Source: Plantago ovata
Lineage: Eukaryota; Streptophyta; Magnoliopsida; Lamiales; Plantaginaceae
Length of the DNA: 64,000 bases
Assembly (NCBI GenBank): GCA_028274465.1
Contig: CM051455.1
Span: forward strand, 117,403,547 to 117,467,546
Direction: 5' to 3'
Positions 10,579 through 24,497 of this stretch are shown in pieces. The notes beneath the pieces were generated by a model, which searched no databases, was not told the DNA's origin, and saw only the letters and a list, made by a program, of their open reading frames with translations. The position numbers and the translations under genes were made by a program. How positions within the stretch are numbered: the stretch's first letter is position 1; the number at the start of each line of letters is the position of its first letter.

Positions 10579-12540
10579 CTAGAGACAACCTACTATAGGG
10601 ACGATATGTACTTGATCACATTCAGTTATTGTTATTTATTTATGTTCGTTTATCTATACATTATTAAATACAATTGGCATTACATTTTATGAATATGTTA
10701 TTTGGTTCTTTGAATTATTCAATAAAATGTTCCCAAGGACTTAAGGTAATCACCAAGTTAGTGGGAGCTTGTGTGTCAATAAATTAAGTCCTAAAATAAG
10801 CCACTAGCTGAAGGTCATTGAGATACGGGATATCAATGATGCGATTGAAGCTAGCATATGTTGCATTAGATCCTTCGAGGATGTAGTAGGTCTCACTGCT
10901 ATGAATGAACTTGGTTATTCATAAAGAACATACAGAGACTTTGGAGAGTGTTGGCATACCCGAGCGAGAAACCATTTGGTAAAGCTATTTAAGTGTCTAT
11001 GGTAGTATCGGTGTGTAGGGTGATGTTAGTAGTCTTTAGACTTGAGGCCAATACTACATCATATGTGGAATAATGTACTTTGACCATGCGCAACGGTTGC
11101 ACTCTTAAAGTAGGATAGATACGGCATGTGTTGGGTACATTAGGAAGCATATGGTGTGAGTGATTGGGCCAAGATAGGAGTCATTCCTCCGTAATAGATA
11201 TTAGGAGAGAATACTCACTTATCATATTTAGTGCGATCACAAAACCGGTGGCCACCGTATGTGAATTGTCAAAATAGTATTTGGACATAATTCATAGATC
11301 GACTAATAAGATTGAGAGACAATGAATGAAGTTATTAGAATAGACACATAACCATATTCTAGACTCATTCGAGTATTCGTGAATGAAGGGACCGTATCAT
11401 CAAAGTACCGTACGCTACAGGTGGTTTGTTTTCCTCACAAACGTTCCTTGCATATTAATATTGTCTGATAAATTGTCTAGAAATTTATTATGACCTTAAT
11501 TAGATTGTTGTTTAATATGCAAGGCCCTATGGGTCACACTTCAAGGTGGTGTTTCTACAAATGAGCTATGTATATTGAATTAAATATTAATTAGATTAAT
11601 ATTAAATTATTATACATAAATATAATAGAATTATTATTGATTCGATTAATATTAATTTATTATATATGAAATATATATTAGAAATATAATTAATTGATTT
11701 GAATTGGATTTAATTAATTGAATTGAAGACTTGTGAACTTGGACGGGATTTAATAGAGAGAGAGGCCCAGAGAAGAAGAAGAAGGAAATCAGTTGGGCTG
11801 TTAGGCCCAGCTGAACAATCAGCCTGGCGCGTGCACAGCACGCGCCAGGCGAGTATAACTTGACGCGTGCAGTGCACGCGCCAAGTGAGACGTGTGGGCA
11901 GTTGGGAGCTGCCCCACGTTTCCTTCTTCCTCTTTTCTTTCTCTCTCCCTTTTTCCTTTTTGGACTTATTCTTTTTGTTTTGACTGAGATAATTTTATTA
12001 TTATCTCTTAGTTAGTTAGTTGTTGACTTGATGAGTCTCTTGGTCAGTAAGATTTACTTGGTAAAATCTTACGTGATTTTCTGAACTAACTAACTGACTA
12101 AATCAGAAAGAAAGAAAGTCAGTCTTCTATTCTATTCCAACAATACGTAAAATATTCTCTCTGATAGTTAGAAAGAATAATTTTTCTTATTAGCTCAAAA
12201 TAAACAGAAGAACATCCTAGCGTTCTTGATAGAAATCACTGCCCGTGAATACCAAGGTCGAAGGAGGTAATCAACCTGTTGATGAGCCATCTTGGAGATT
12301 TTGTTGATGATGATTTCATCTCTGACGAAGAAGAAATCAACCAGCTGGACGAGGAGATTGCAAGGCTCTGTCTGGAGATTGAGGAACAACTACCCGGTGA
12401 ATTTGCTTATCTACTGGAGGACACGTAAGTGATTTCTTCCAGTTTAATAAACAGTATAGTCATATCAGTTTTAGTGAGATTAAAAAATTTAAACTTCCGC
12501 TGCTTAGCCTTAGAGGCAAATTTTCTCACTTTTCCTAACA
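10579..12540 (+). repeat. Copia 3' LTR, missing its first ~16 bp
   Basis: It matches the 5' LTR from CTAGAGACAACCTAC onward but lacks the preceding TGAAAGTATATATGTC. The junction falls in the shared trinucleotide CTA, suggesting a deletion at microhomology. It ends TTTTCCTAACA at 12540, followed by CCTAT. The twin palindromes recur at about 11822-11890. Confidence 0.9.
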
Positions 12541-12545
12541 CCTAT
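12541..12545. repeat. 5-bp target-site duplication CCTAT (right copy)
   Basis: It is identical to 2656-2660 and directly follows the CA terminus of the copia 3' LTR. Confidence 0.9.
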
Positions 12546-12885
12546 CCCTCATCATCCTTACAATATCATGGTAAACATTGACCAGTGGTTGGGTTCTGAC
12601 ACGGTTACCCAAAGCCATGATGGTTCTCATACTGTCATGTACGGCATCTGAGACGATGCTATCCCAGAAGAACCTCGGTACTTTTGGTTGCTCAACCCGG
12701 CTAGGATCAAGCAAACCACTTCCATTTGGAGCACTTGGTTGCGACTGGGCTGGAGGGGCAGTCGTGGTACCACTGACCTGGCTAGCAGTATGCCTTGAAG
12801 TATGGACAAAGCTGGATAGTAGTGCAGTCTGCGTGGGAACCGGGGACCTGTATGGGGTACGGGGGGTTTTCCTCAGCTTCGTCAT
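12541..12885 (-). pseudogene. Harbinger Myb/SANT-like gene, 5' exon segment right of the copia insertion
   Basis: On the minus strand a Met at 12885 starts a basic N-terminus (MTKLRKTPRTPYRSP), a Ser/Pro/Gln-rich linker, then VHDSMRTIMALG and VNVYHDIVRMMRDR, the beginning of a Myb/SANT-like domain. The frame runs into the copia LTR and stops at once. On the far side (2660 downward) the domain continues in the same frame. Whether 12885 is the true start cannot be told. Between this gene and the transposase (12886-13366) I see only AT-rich sequence. Confidence 0.7.
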
Positions 12886-13366
12886 TTACAAAGAAATCTG
12901 TCATTAACAACATTGATTAGATGTGGCACAGAAACAGGTATAAGTTAAATAATTCTAAATGGACAAACATGGAAAGATATATATTGATAGTGAACTGGAT
13001 GTATGAATATGAGAAATACATAATATCATTAACAGTAAATAAAGGGACGGAGGGCTAGTGTAAGATTCTGGGATGGGGGGAGGGGTGGGGAGGAACAAAG
13101 GAGAATAATTCAACAGTAAGTAATTATGTGACGCAAAAGTAACATATAGTAACAAATAAGGTGCAATGATAATATCACATATTTCAACTAATAATACTTA
13201 TCAATACAAATGTATTTAGTACACAAACATGCACGATAACACAGAGCTGGCCTGTATCAAATATTTTTAAAACATGACATTTCAAAATGTGTACATGATT
13301 ACATAATACGGAAACTCAGAAAATATGGGTGGAGGGTTTTTTTTTTATAAAATTAAGGAGTTTGGA

Positions 13367-14955
13367 TCAATAGGGTGCCCCCCTCATTTCAAGCCAATCA
13401 TTATATAAGTCGGTGGTCAAGTTGTCCCTGAAATTATCCCACTCTGGAGAAGGTTGTAGCACTTGAACATAGCCATGTTGGTGATCATCCTCAAGGGCAG
13501 CTTCGGGATCAAGAGGTACATCCTCATTCTCGAGGGGATCCCGTTCCATGTTTAACCGGATGAAATTCTGAAGCAGGCAGCATGCCAATATGATCTTGTT
13601 CTGAACCTCAAGAGGATACTTAGCTTGCTCAGATAATGTCGCCCACCGCTTCTTCAACAGCCCAAAGCATCAATAACATTCCTAGCGCGGGAGTGAAGCA
13701 TGTTGAAGTATTCACGCGCATCCTGGGGGGCATCCATTCCATCTCCCCACTCCTGCAAATGATAACGGGTACCACGGTAAGGAGTTACAAATCCTCGACC
13801 ATGAGTGTAACCATTGTCACAGAGATAATATTGGCCTGTTCATACATTGAAAGCACAACACGTATTATTATTTACAATTAGATAGTACAAGTCTTATAGA
13901 GAATGTCATGCTAATTGTTGACAAGAGTAGGTTATTCACGAATTAGTAGTCGGAAGTCAACTTGTCTCTGATATATGGAATAACAAATTCGTGAACAATT
14001 CATTACCTTGGCACGTAGCCCACCTGGCCTAACCAGTGCATTTCGTAGAACCTGACTGTCAGTAGAAGATCCTTCCCATCCGGAAAGGACATAAGTGAAA
14101 TTCATATCCCAGTTGCAAGCCACGAGTACATTGACTGTGATTATACCCTTGCGACCACGGTAGGGGACCTGTTTGTCCTTCGGCAACAAAACACGGATGT
14201 GAGTCCCATCCAAGGCACCTAGACAGCCCTATGCAGATGAAAAAACATAGAATTAAGTGATCAAACTATTTACTTTAAGTGTATTAAATGGCTCAGAACA
14301 TTAAGGTGTTAAATTCTTTACAAATATTAATTTAAAAATACAAAAAAAATAAATAAATTAAAAAAATATTAAAAAAAAACTCAAGGAAAAAAAAAATAAA
14401 GGTTGTGGGTAGTTATTACTGACGAACCTGAAAGTACTGCCATCGTTTGGGAGCATTATGAGGCGTAACGGGTTGCTGTGCTACTAGGAGATCATTGTGC
14501 ATTCGCAAGACAGCATGCAGTACACGATGGAAGTACTTGCTTATTGTCTCGCTAGACCGGATGAAATCAAAGTGCACAATACGACTCTTCTTATTGTGAG
14601 CTAGTATAGACAGGAAAATCCCAACCTTCTCCTTAAGGGACACGTACTTCCCGTCATTCAACCCCCCTTTAGTATGAATGTCATAAACCAGCTTGTGGAA
14701 ACAATTTCTATCCATACGAAGATTGAAGATACAAGCCTCATCGTCATCAACAAAGAGTCTGAAGTTTCTATCCAACTGAACGTACAGACAAAATCGCATA
14801 TTATATGGCTTCCTATCCTCAGCCTCTTGTAGTTGTGTTCGAAATGTGGTAGTGCTAACCTCCGACGCAACGATACAAATAGCCATGAACAATTCCAAAC
14901 TCATCTTGCGGAAATGGATTAGGAGGAGCAGTAGTTGGAGTTGCCTCAGTTCCAT
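13367..14955 (-). pseudogene. PIF/Harbinger transposase (DDE_Tnp_4 type), frameshifted
   Basis: Three exon-like parts are visible on the minus strand. Exon 1 (about 14955-14428) carries FRTQLQEAE and MDRNCFHKLVYDIHTKGGL, the N-terminal domain, and ends TACTTTCAG|GTTCGT. A 199-bp intron ends TGCATAG| at 14229. Exon 2 (14228 to about 14005) reads [14 protein letters not shown] with the first catalytic Asp, then YRGRKG and [19 protein letters not shown], ending AAG|GTAATG. Exon 3 (about 13835-13367) reads QYYLCDNGYTHGRGFVTPYR with the second Asp, then NMLHSRARNVI, where the frame breaks at the position of the catalytic Glu before resuming as LLKKRWATL and a normal C-terminus. The exon 2/3 splice also leaves a one-base phase mismatch. 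Confidence 0.9.
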
Positions 14956-15920
14956 TCAATATAGTTTGATTTTTATCAAGGGGTACAAACTGTTTTTAAT
15001 GGCTACTTAATCAGGAAGTAGTGAAAACAGGTAACTAGTAAATACACAATTTACTATTAATGGTTTATCATGAAATTCTCAGAGGGTTCGGTTAATTAGG
15101 AACAGGCATATGGAAGACTAGTAAGGCAGACGCAGATATGGAATGTTAATGTGCACAAGACAAACATACAAGTGTAATGCAAATGTCAACTAAAGAATAA
15201 AGAAACTACCATGTAGCGCAGAACAAACATCAGTACATCAGAATCACAATTTTTTTTTAAATACCTCAACAGTGAATACCACACAGTGGTTTATGAACAC
15301 AGTATGCTAGCAAATAGTAAAATTTAATTAGCCCAATGATTATTTCATGAAAAAGTGAGGTCAGAGTAACCTGAGTTTGCGATTAATTCGAAATCGGACG
15401 ACCTTTGCGCGCAATTGCAACCCGTACAACAAGATTGTATAAACCCTACCATGAAAAGCGACAGGGGGAAAAACTGTAATCAATGTTGAAAGAATAACAA
15501 TTGGGGCATAAAATCGGAGAAGAATACATCAAAGTCGGAGATTAACAAGAATTAACTTACCGATGAGCTTCCTAGGGTTTTGGGTTTGGGGTTTTTTCTG
15601 AAGGGATTGACATCGGTCGAACTGAGAGAAAAAAAGCTAACTGCGTAGTACTTATGCAATCGATGAAGGCTAAAGTTGGAAGTATGGGGTTGAAACAGTG
15701 CCGGCACATGGTGGTTCTGTTCATCGGGGACCATAGAGAAGAGATGGATAATGGTGATTATCTAGCCGATAGGAAGAAGAAAGGAGAAGACGGAGAATAT
15801 TATCGATTTGGACACGTCATTGGCATCAGCCAATCAGAGGCCTGCCCGCAGTTGATTATCCGGGCAGCGGATAAAAGTTCTCGATGGGTAATCGGCTTTC
15901 TCTCCGCAAACCAAACGCAA
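14956..15920. other. Harbinger 5' flank and subterminal region
   Basis: This is non-coding sequence upstream of the transposase up to the likely right end of the element. It is AT-rich to about 15350, then mixed. The frame at 15654-16073 crosses the element boundary and shows no family resemblance, so I do not call it a gene. Confidence 0.5.
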
Positions 15921-15925
15921 AAACC

Positions 15926-17351
<1,426 letters not shown>

Positions 17352-18966
17352 CTTTTGGAGAAATCCGATTTGTGTTTGCAGGAGATGGATCCGAGGAGGT
17401 CCCCCACGGAGGATTCTCTTCCCGGGGAAAGGAGGAATGGGACGAGGCTTTGAGGGAAATGCAATTGTGTGCTTTGGAGTTAGTGAATCTCTTGGGAACT
17501 AAAGTTAGCTTAATGCTACAACAATCGAAGAGGAAATGGTTACAACTTACAAGAAGGGGATGCCAATACTAAAACTTTTCATAGGGCTATGGAGAAGAGA
17601 AGGAGGAGCAATACTTTGAATGGCGTAAGAATTAATGAAATGTGGTTGGAGGGAGTTAGTGAGGTGAGAGACGGGATAAAAGAATATTTTGAATCTCATT
17701 TCAAGAAAGACTTTGTCCTTTTATCTTTCAAGGGACTAGAAGGAAAGTGTCTTAGTGAGGAGTCGAGAACTTTGTTGGAACGACCTTTTGATGAGGCGGA
17801 AGTTAACTTGGCGGTTTGGGAGTGTGGGGCGGACGAAAGCCCGGGACCCGACAGATTTAGTGGACATTTCTTCACTTTCTCTTGGGTTACTATCAAAGAA
17901 GATATCGTTAAGGTCTTCAACGAATTTCATTCGAATGGGAAGCTTAGAAAAGGAATTAATAGCAATTCATTACTTTGATACCTAAGGGTACGAATACCGT
18001 TGGTCTTGGTGATTTTTGCCCTATCTCATTGGTGAATAGTCTCTACAAGAGCTAAAGTACTTTGAAAGCGTCTGGGGCTAGTTTTGGAAAGTGTAATCTC
18101 GGAAAATCAATCGGCTTTTATTGGAGAGAGGAACATTTTGGATGCGTTTCTAGTCGCTAATGAAACAATACATGAGGTGAAAAGGAAGCAGGAAGAGGCG
18201 TTTTTGTTGAAACTTGATTTTGCTAAGGCATATGATTCTGTGAGTTGGGATCTCCTCTTTGGAATGATTAAGGAATTGGGGTTTGGTGATCGTTTGATAG
18301 GTTGGATCCGGGAGAGTGTTACTACGGTCTCGATGTTCATCTTATTCAACGGAAGTCCTACAAAATAATTTGAGATTTAAAGAGGCCTTAGACAAGGAGA
18401 CCCACTTTTGCCTTTCCTCTACCTCATTGTGGCGGAAGGACTTAGTAGAAAATGTTCTCAAAGGCGTGTGAGAAGGGTTTGCTCAAGCCAAGATTGGTAG
18501 GAAAAGAGAAAGTTACCATCTCCCTTCTTCAATTTGCGGACGACTCCTTGATTTTGGGCGAAGCTTTTAAGGGGAATTTCGAAGTGGTGAATTGCATTCT
18601 TAGGTGCTTCGAACTTTTTTCGGGTTTGAAAATTAATTTAAAAAAGAGTAGCCTTATGGGAGTTAATGTGGAGGAGGATACACATGAGGGATGAGCAAGG
18701 TTTCTTTGTTGTTCTACCAGTTTAATCCCTTTTATTTATCTTGTCCTTCCGGTGGAAGGGAAAGGGAGAGATAAAAGAACTTGGAAGGTGATAAAAGATA
18801 AAATGATGGCAAGGCTAGGATATTGGGAGAACAAGTTTTTATCCTTTGGTGGTAGGATGACTCTTACCAAATCGATGCTTATATAATTCTTTTCCAATCT
18901 ATTACCTATCTTTCTTAATGATGCCGGTGTCGGTGGCTAATTCCTTAACCACTCTCCAAATAGTGT
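17352..18966 (+). pseudogene. L1-type LINE ORF2 fragment (U1)
   Basis: It starts with an endonuclease-like DLCLQE word fused closely to pre-RT sequence, so most of the endonuclease is missing. It continues with EGDANTK-FHRAM (17555-17595), SPGPDRFSGHFF, ENQSAFIGERNILDAFLVAN, LKLDFAKAYDSVSWDLL (RT motif A), RGLRQGDPLLPFL (motif B), FADDSLIL (motif C), GLKINLKKS and SFGGRMTLTKSML. Several frameshifts and stops break it (near 17570, 17980, 18060, 18370, 18440). A plant L1 reverse transcriptase carries these motifs in this order. It ends near 18966 without its zinc-binding domain. Confidence 0.9.
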
Positions 18967-19172
18967 AATTTTTAGAATGAATATAATATTGATACAATTA
19001 ATAAATGACATGTAAAATGAAATGAATTATGAAGTTTAAAAAGAAATAAATAAAAAAGAAATGAAAAATAAGGAATTAAAGGGTAGCAACCGCTGAAGTA
19101 TATGGGAATGAAATTCGTAGGAAAGTTACCGTGAAGGATCACATTAAATAGCAACTGTCGGATGTTCTCACA

Positions 19173-19859
19173 TAGGGGTGAGCATAGTATTGGCCTGCCC
19201 GACTCGACACCCCAAACCGCCTGCAGATCACCCGCACCTGCCAACTTTTTGTCGCGTTAAAATTAGTCGTGGCTGAAACTAACACACCCGCCGCGGGTTG
19301 GGTCGGGTGGCGGGTTGAGGGTTGCACCTGCCACCCACCCACCCAACCCGACTAGTAGTATTGTAGGTAGTAGACTAGTAGTAATGTATAAACTTACTAT
19401 AATACTAATTATGTAGTATTAAATTATTAATATAATAAAAATACAAAATAAAAAAATAGACAACAACATTGAGGTGCTGGATTAATCACTCATTCATGGA
19501 TGGTCAGTAACTCTACTCGCAGCTTGGGGACATTTTTACTTTGTAGTAGCTTTGGTGATTTAATGTAGTATGTACTTGTTGACTTTCTTGGTGAATTACA
19601 TATTAGGTTATGAACGTATTTTTCACTACGGACATGTAAGTTTTAGTTTATGGATCTTGTATCAATTGGCTTTTAAACTTGGTTTAATATTTTCTATTGT
19701 GTTGTTTATGTTGTTTTGAAGTTTTATTTAAAATTACAACCCGACCACCACCCGCCTGTCAATTTTGTCACCTAACTCGCCGTGGGTTGTCATTAAGACC
19801 ACCCGTCTATTGTGGGTAGGATAGATTTTTGCCGTCAAAACCCGACCACGCTCCTCCTA
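19173..19859. mobile_element. hAT-like non-autonomous element (U1)
   Basis: The left end TAGGGGTGAGCA and right end CGCTCCTCCTA are approximate inverted termini of the hAT MITE type. Subterminal GGGTTGGGTCGGGTGGCGGG on the left mirrors CCCGACCACCACCCGCC on the right. An exact 8-bp duplication is not evident (TCTCACA against TCCAACA). The interior is AT-rich and non-coding. It sits between the RT part and the 3' end of the LINE. Confidence 0.6.
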
Positions 19860-19911
19860 CTCCAACATAAAAGAGTTTAAATTTAAAATATACCTCAACT
19901 TTATAAATTTT

Positions 19912-19914
<3 letters not shown>

Positions 19915-19989
<75 letters not shown>
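19915..19989. repeat. AT microsatellite
   Basis: About 37 AT units lie right of the hAT-like element. In U2 this repeat and the one at 20362 are fused into one short AT tract with the intervening sequence missing. Confidence 0.95.
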
Positions 19990-21929
<1,940 letters not shown>

Positions 21930-22160
21930 GACAATGAATATTAAAGTCTCTTGGCACACATACATCTGCCAAACCTGGATACGTTCCCCATTCCCTACCC
22001 ACCACTGAACCCCCACTGTTTAAACATCATCCAAGCACAATTTACAGCGAGTTCCAATGTCCACATGGTTGATATTCCGCTTCTTAAGATTATATTGAGT
22101 CGGTAACCTGTTTAAGACCAGTTTCCACACAAATCCACTGATCTTGAGAGGAAGAATGCA
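21930..22160 (-). pseudogene. Old LINE scrap (U1), rearranged
   Basis: The minus strand reads WKLVLNRLPTQYNLKKRNI then RCKLCLDD, resembling the zinc-binding domain at the end of plant LINE ORF2. Just downstream comes QWWVGNGERIQVWQ, which normally lies upstream of that domain. The order is therefore inverted relative to the family, pointing to rearrangement or two nested scraps. The same scrap occurs at about 41570-41800 in U2. Confidence 0.45.
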
Positions 22161-22299
22161 CTCCCACACGCTTTTTCCAATCTACCTCCTGCTGCATATT
22201 ATAGAAACCACCAATCTGTAGCAATATCTCTTGTTGTACCGCTAGATGAATAAGATCCAGTACCATCACCTTTCCACAACCAGCCACCGCCAAGAATTA

Positions 22300-23060
22300 G
22301 AATAAAAACCAGAGCTTCAGTATATGCAAAAATGAATTACATTGGTTGCTCAAAACTTTCTTATGTACAATTAATCTGAATGTGATAAGATCTTGAGGCA
22401 GAGCAGAAGCAGATCGCGATCGCAGAACAGAAACAAACCGAGATCGAGTGATATATATATAGAGTATAATAATTTGTTGCACTAATGTACTTAAGATTAT
22501 TATTTAATTTGTTTTGCACACATACACCGTATCAATTTTTAAAATAATAAAACACTTGTTAGGGTATTCCAGAATTGCCACTTTTGGTATTTCTGAGCGG
22601 CATTGTCCAATTTGAAAACTCCGATCAATTGCACACGATTTTGCCTTATTGGCCGTCAAAATGTCGTGACACCAATTTTAACTATTGAGAGATGTCATTG
22701 ACCTTAATTTTTTGAATTAAATGACACGTGCTAAACTTTAATTTGGTAATTTCTTATTTAAAAAATTAAAGTATGTATATATTTCTTGTAATTTCAAATT
22801 AGTACAAATACAAAGTACAGAAAAATATTGTTCTTGTACGAACAAAAAATTAGAAATTCAAATTAAAATGATTTATTAAGTTTTGACGCAATCCTTCACA
22901 ATTTAAAGTAGTCGTGATATGCGACCCGCGGATTTTGACTAAGTATGTGACCGAACTTTTGGTATAATTAAGTTATTAAATTTAAATTCGAAATGTTATT
23001 TTAAGCCCAATTTCTTTAAAAAGAGAACAAGCCCAATTTCATTATGGCCCGAGTCTTTTG
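22300..23060. other. Intergenic, upstream of gene A1
   Basis: No coding similarity is visible. The last 300 bases are the likely distal promoter of gene A1. Confidence 0.4.
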
Positions 23061-23067
23061 AATATCA

Positions 23068-23076
23068 AAACCCTAA
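23068..23076 (+). promoter_or_regulatory. Telo-box (AAACCCTAA) upstream of gene A1
   Basis: AAACCCTAA is the plant telo-box, common near transcription starts of housekeeping genes. It is followed by a non-TE-like leader (23100-23195) ending CATCACAG|GCAAGT, a possible GC-type donor. The same arrangement is conserved at 42711 in U2. The link to gene A1, 1.4 kb downstream, is an inference. Confidence 0.35.
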
Positions 23077-23839
23077 TTTTTATTTTTTGTTACCAAAATC
23101 ACAAAGAACAATTTTCTGGGACCAGCCTTGAAACCTAACGAGGATCTAAAGCCATTTGCCTTCAACCTGTTGCTCCCTCAAGTTACCATCACAGGCAAGT
23201 TACGTTGTGGTCTGAATTAATCATGATATATAACAGTTAAAAGCTTAGCTTAAGTTTAGAGGTGCTGGTTAGAATTTGAGTTGACGGCCGATTGTATATT
23301 TCAATGACCTTGTCCTCTATTTATAATTGTCATTTGTTGAGCTATTACTTGAATTAGTCCAATTCCTGTTTCCTTGCTTTTACTGCCGTGAGATGATATA
23401 TAATTGTACACTTCATTTATCTATTCGTCATGTTACAAACCTTGCATTGTGATTTTGGCATGACAGCAGAATTATCATCATGTTGCATATTTTTGTCTCT
23501 ATTGTATAGATTTATATGTTCTCTAGTTGAGGGTTTGTTTGTGCCGGATTCATATGTAGTGAGTATATGTTACTTTTAGCAAGTTTACTGTTTAGGGTTT
23601 ACCATAACAAGAAAATCTAGGAAAACACAAATGCAGATGCTATTATTTAATTAAATCTCAAACTATCAGATGGACAGATAAAAAAACTGTCCTAAGCAGT
23701 GTGACATAGAATTTAAGAGCCGGGATTTATTGGGGGTAAGCACAAATTGGAGCACTCGCTGACAGACCGTGCTAAAGTCGAGATGCAGCAGGGGTATAAA
23801 CATATAACAGAACCCGCTGACATACCATGCAAATTAACA

Positions 23840-24075
23840 TGAGTTTCACTTTTTATAGTTACATTAATCCATCTTTCACGAATTAATAGTAGTAAAATTC
23901 CCTACTGCTGCATTGAATTATTTTCTATTTTGACACATTAGTCGTCTAACGACGATTTATATTTCACGTTTTAAATTCAACCGCATTTTGAGGTCTAATT
24001 GATCTCTAGCGCGAACTTTATTTTAATTAATTCATGTAAATAAATTTAGGGCGCTACAACTTGGTCAGGCAAGCC
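23840..24075 (+). repeat. LTR-like 3' end and PBS remnant upstream of gene A1
   Basis: The segment ends AAATTTAGGGCGCTACAACTTGGTC. This resembles the 3' end of chromovirus-type gypsy LTRs followed by a decayed tRNA-Met primer site. The paralogous segment upstream of B1 (27360-27590) keeps a better primer site, TTGGTTTCAGAGTC. Both lie about 100 bp before the first exon, so the gene family may use an LTR-derived promoter or leader. Confidence 0.45.
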
Positions 24076-24497
24076 AGATTTTAAAACCGCATCTTTTTAA
24101 ATTACATTCATGTGAAAACTGCATAACTATGAAATTCATGTGACAAAGTCAAATATGGGTATTGATCACTCTCCGGTAAGTTACCTATCCAATGTTGATA
24201 GATATGAGCAGTGAAGTTATGAAATGATGAGCTATGCTATATGATTTGTTGTGTAGTGTGTTATGCTGTTGTTAGCCAAAAATTGGATTTCTTCAACTCT
24301 CATGCTTTGGTTAAAATTTTGTTGGCCAGATATATTAGTCTAGTCTCAAATACAACATTTTTTTGTTCTTAAAAAATTTAAGGGTATGTAGCCTTGTGGC
24401 CTAGCTGGGGGTGATAAGTTACTACTTGTTGTAATTCCTTATCCTCTTAAGGCTCTGATTCCATCAGTTCTCCATTTTGTATCACAGTGCTTCTCGA

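Larger units (their letters stand above)
2661..12540 (+). mobile_element. Ty1/copia LTR retrotransposon, full-length outline, defective
   Basis: Order: 5' LTR (2661-4638), PBS complementary to initiator tRNA-Met (4640-4651), a ~2-kb leader, gag, protease, integrase, reverse transcriptase, truncated RNase H (6622-10578), 3' LTR (about 10579-12540). The gene order with integrase before RT is diagnostic of copia. CCTAT duplications flank it. It cannot be autonomous: the coding region is split by several frameshifts or stops, the protease catalytic Asp is lost, and the RNase H C-terminus, polypurine tract and first ~16 bp of the 3' LTR are deleted. By eye the LTRs differ at roughly 2-3% in the first 160 aligned bases, so it is older than the gypsy element at 50390. 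The lineage within copia is not resolved. Confidence 0.93.
1..15920 (-). mobile_element. PIF/Harbinger DNA transposon, decayed, interrupted by a copia element
   Basis: The element carries the two genes typical of plant PIF/Harbinger transposons, both on the minus strand: a DDE transposase (13367-14955) and a Myb/SANT-like DNA-binding protein (12885 down past position 1). Without the nested copia insertion (2661-12540) about 6 kb of the element is visible. The left end lies outside the window. The right end is probably near 15905-15920, where a GTTTGGTTTGC-type sequence on the minus strand resembles Harbinger terminal repeats. No terminal inverted repeat pair or TTA/TAA duplication can be checked with one end missing. 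Both genes carry stops or frameshifts, so the copy is not autonomous. Confidence 0.8.

Noticed and set aside
22090..22293. 67-codon minus-strand frame conserved in U1 and U2
   Set aside because: Conservation reflects recent duplication; another frame here matches a LINE zinc-binding scrap.
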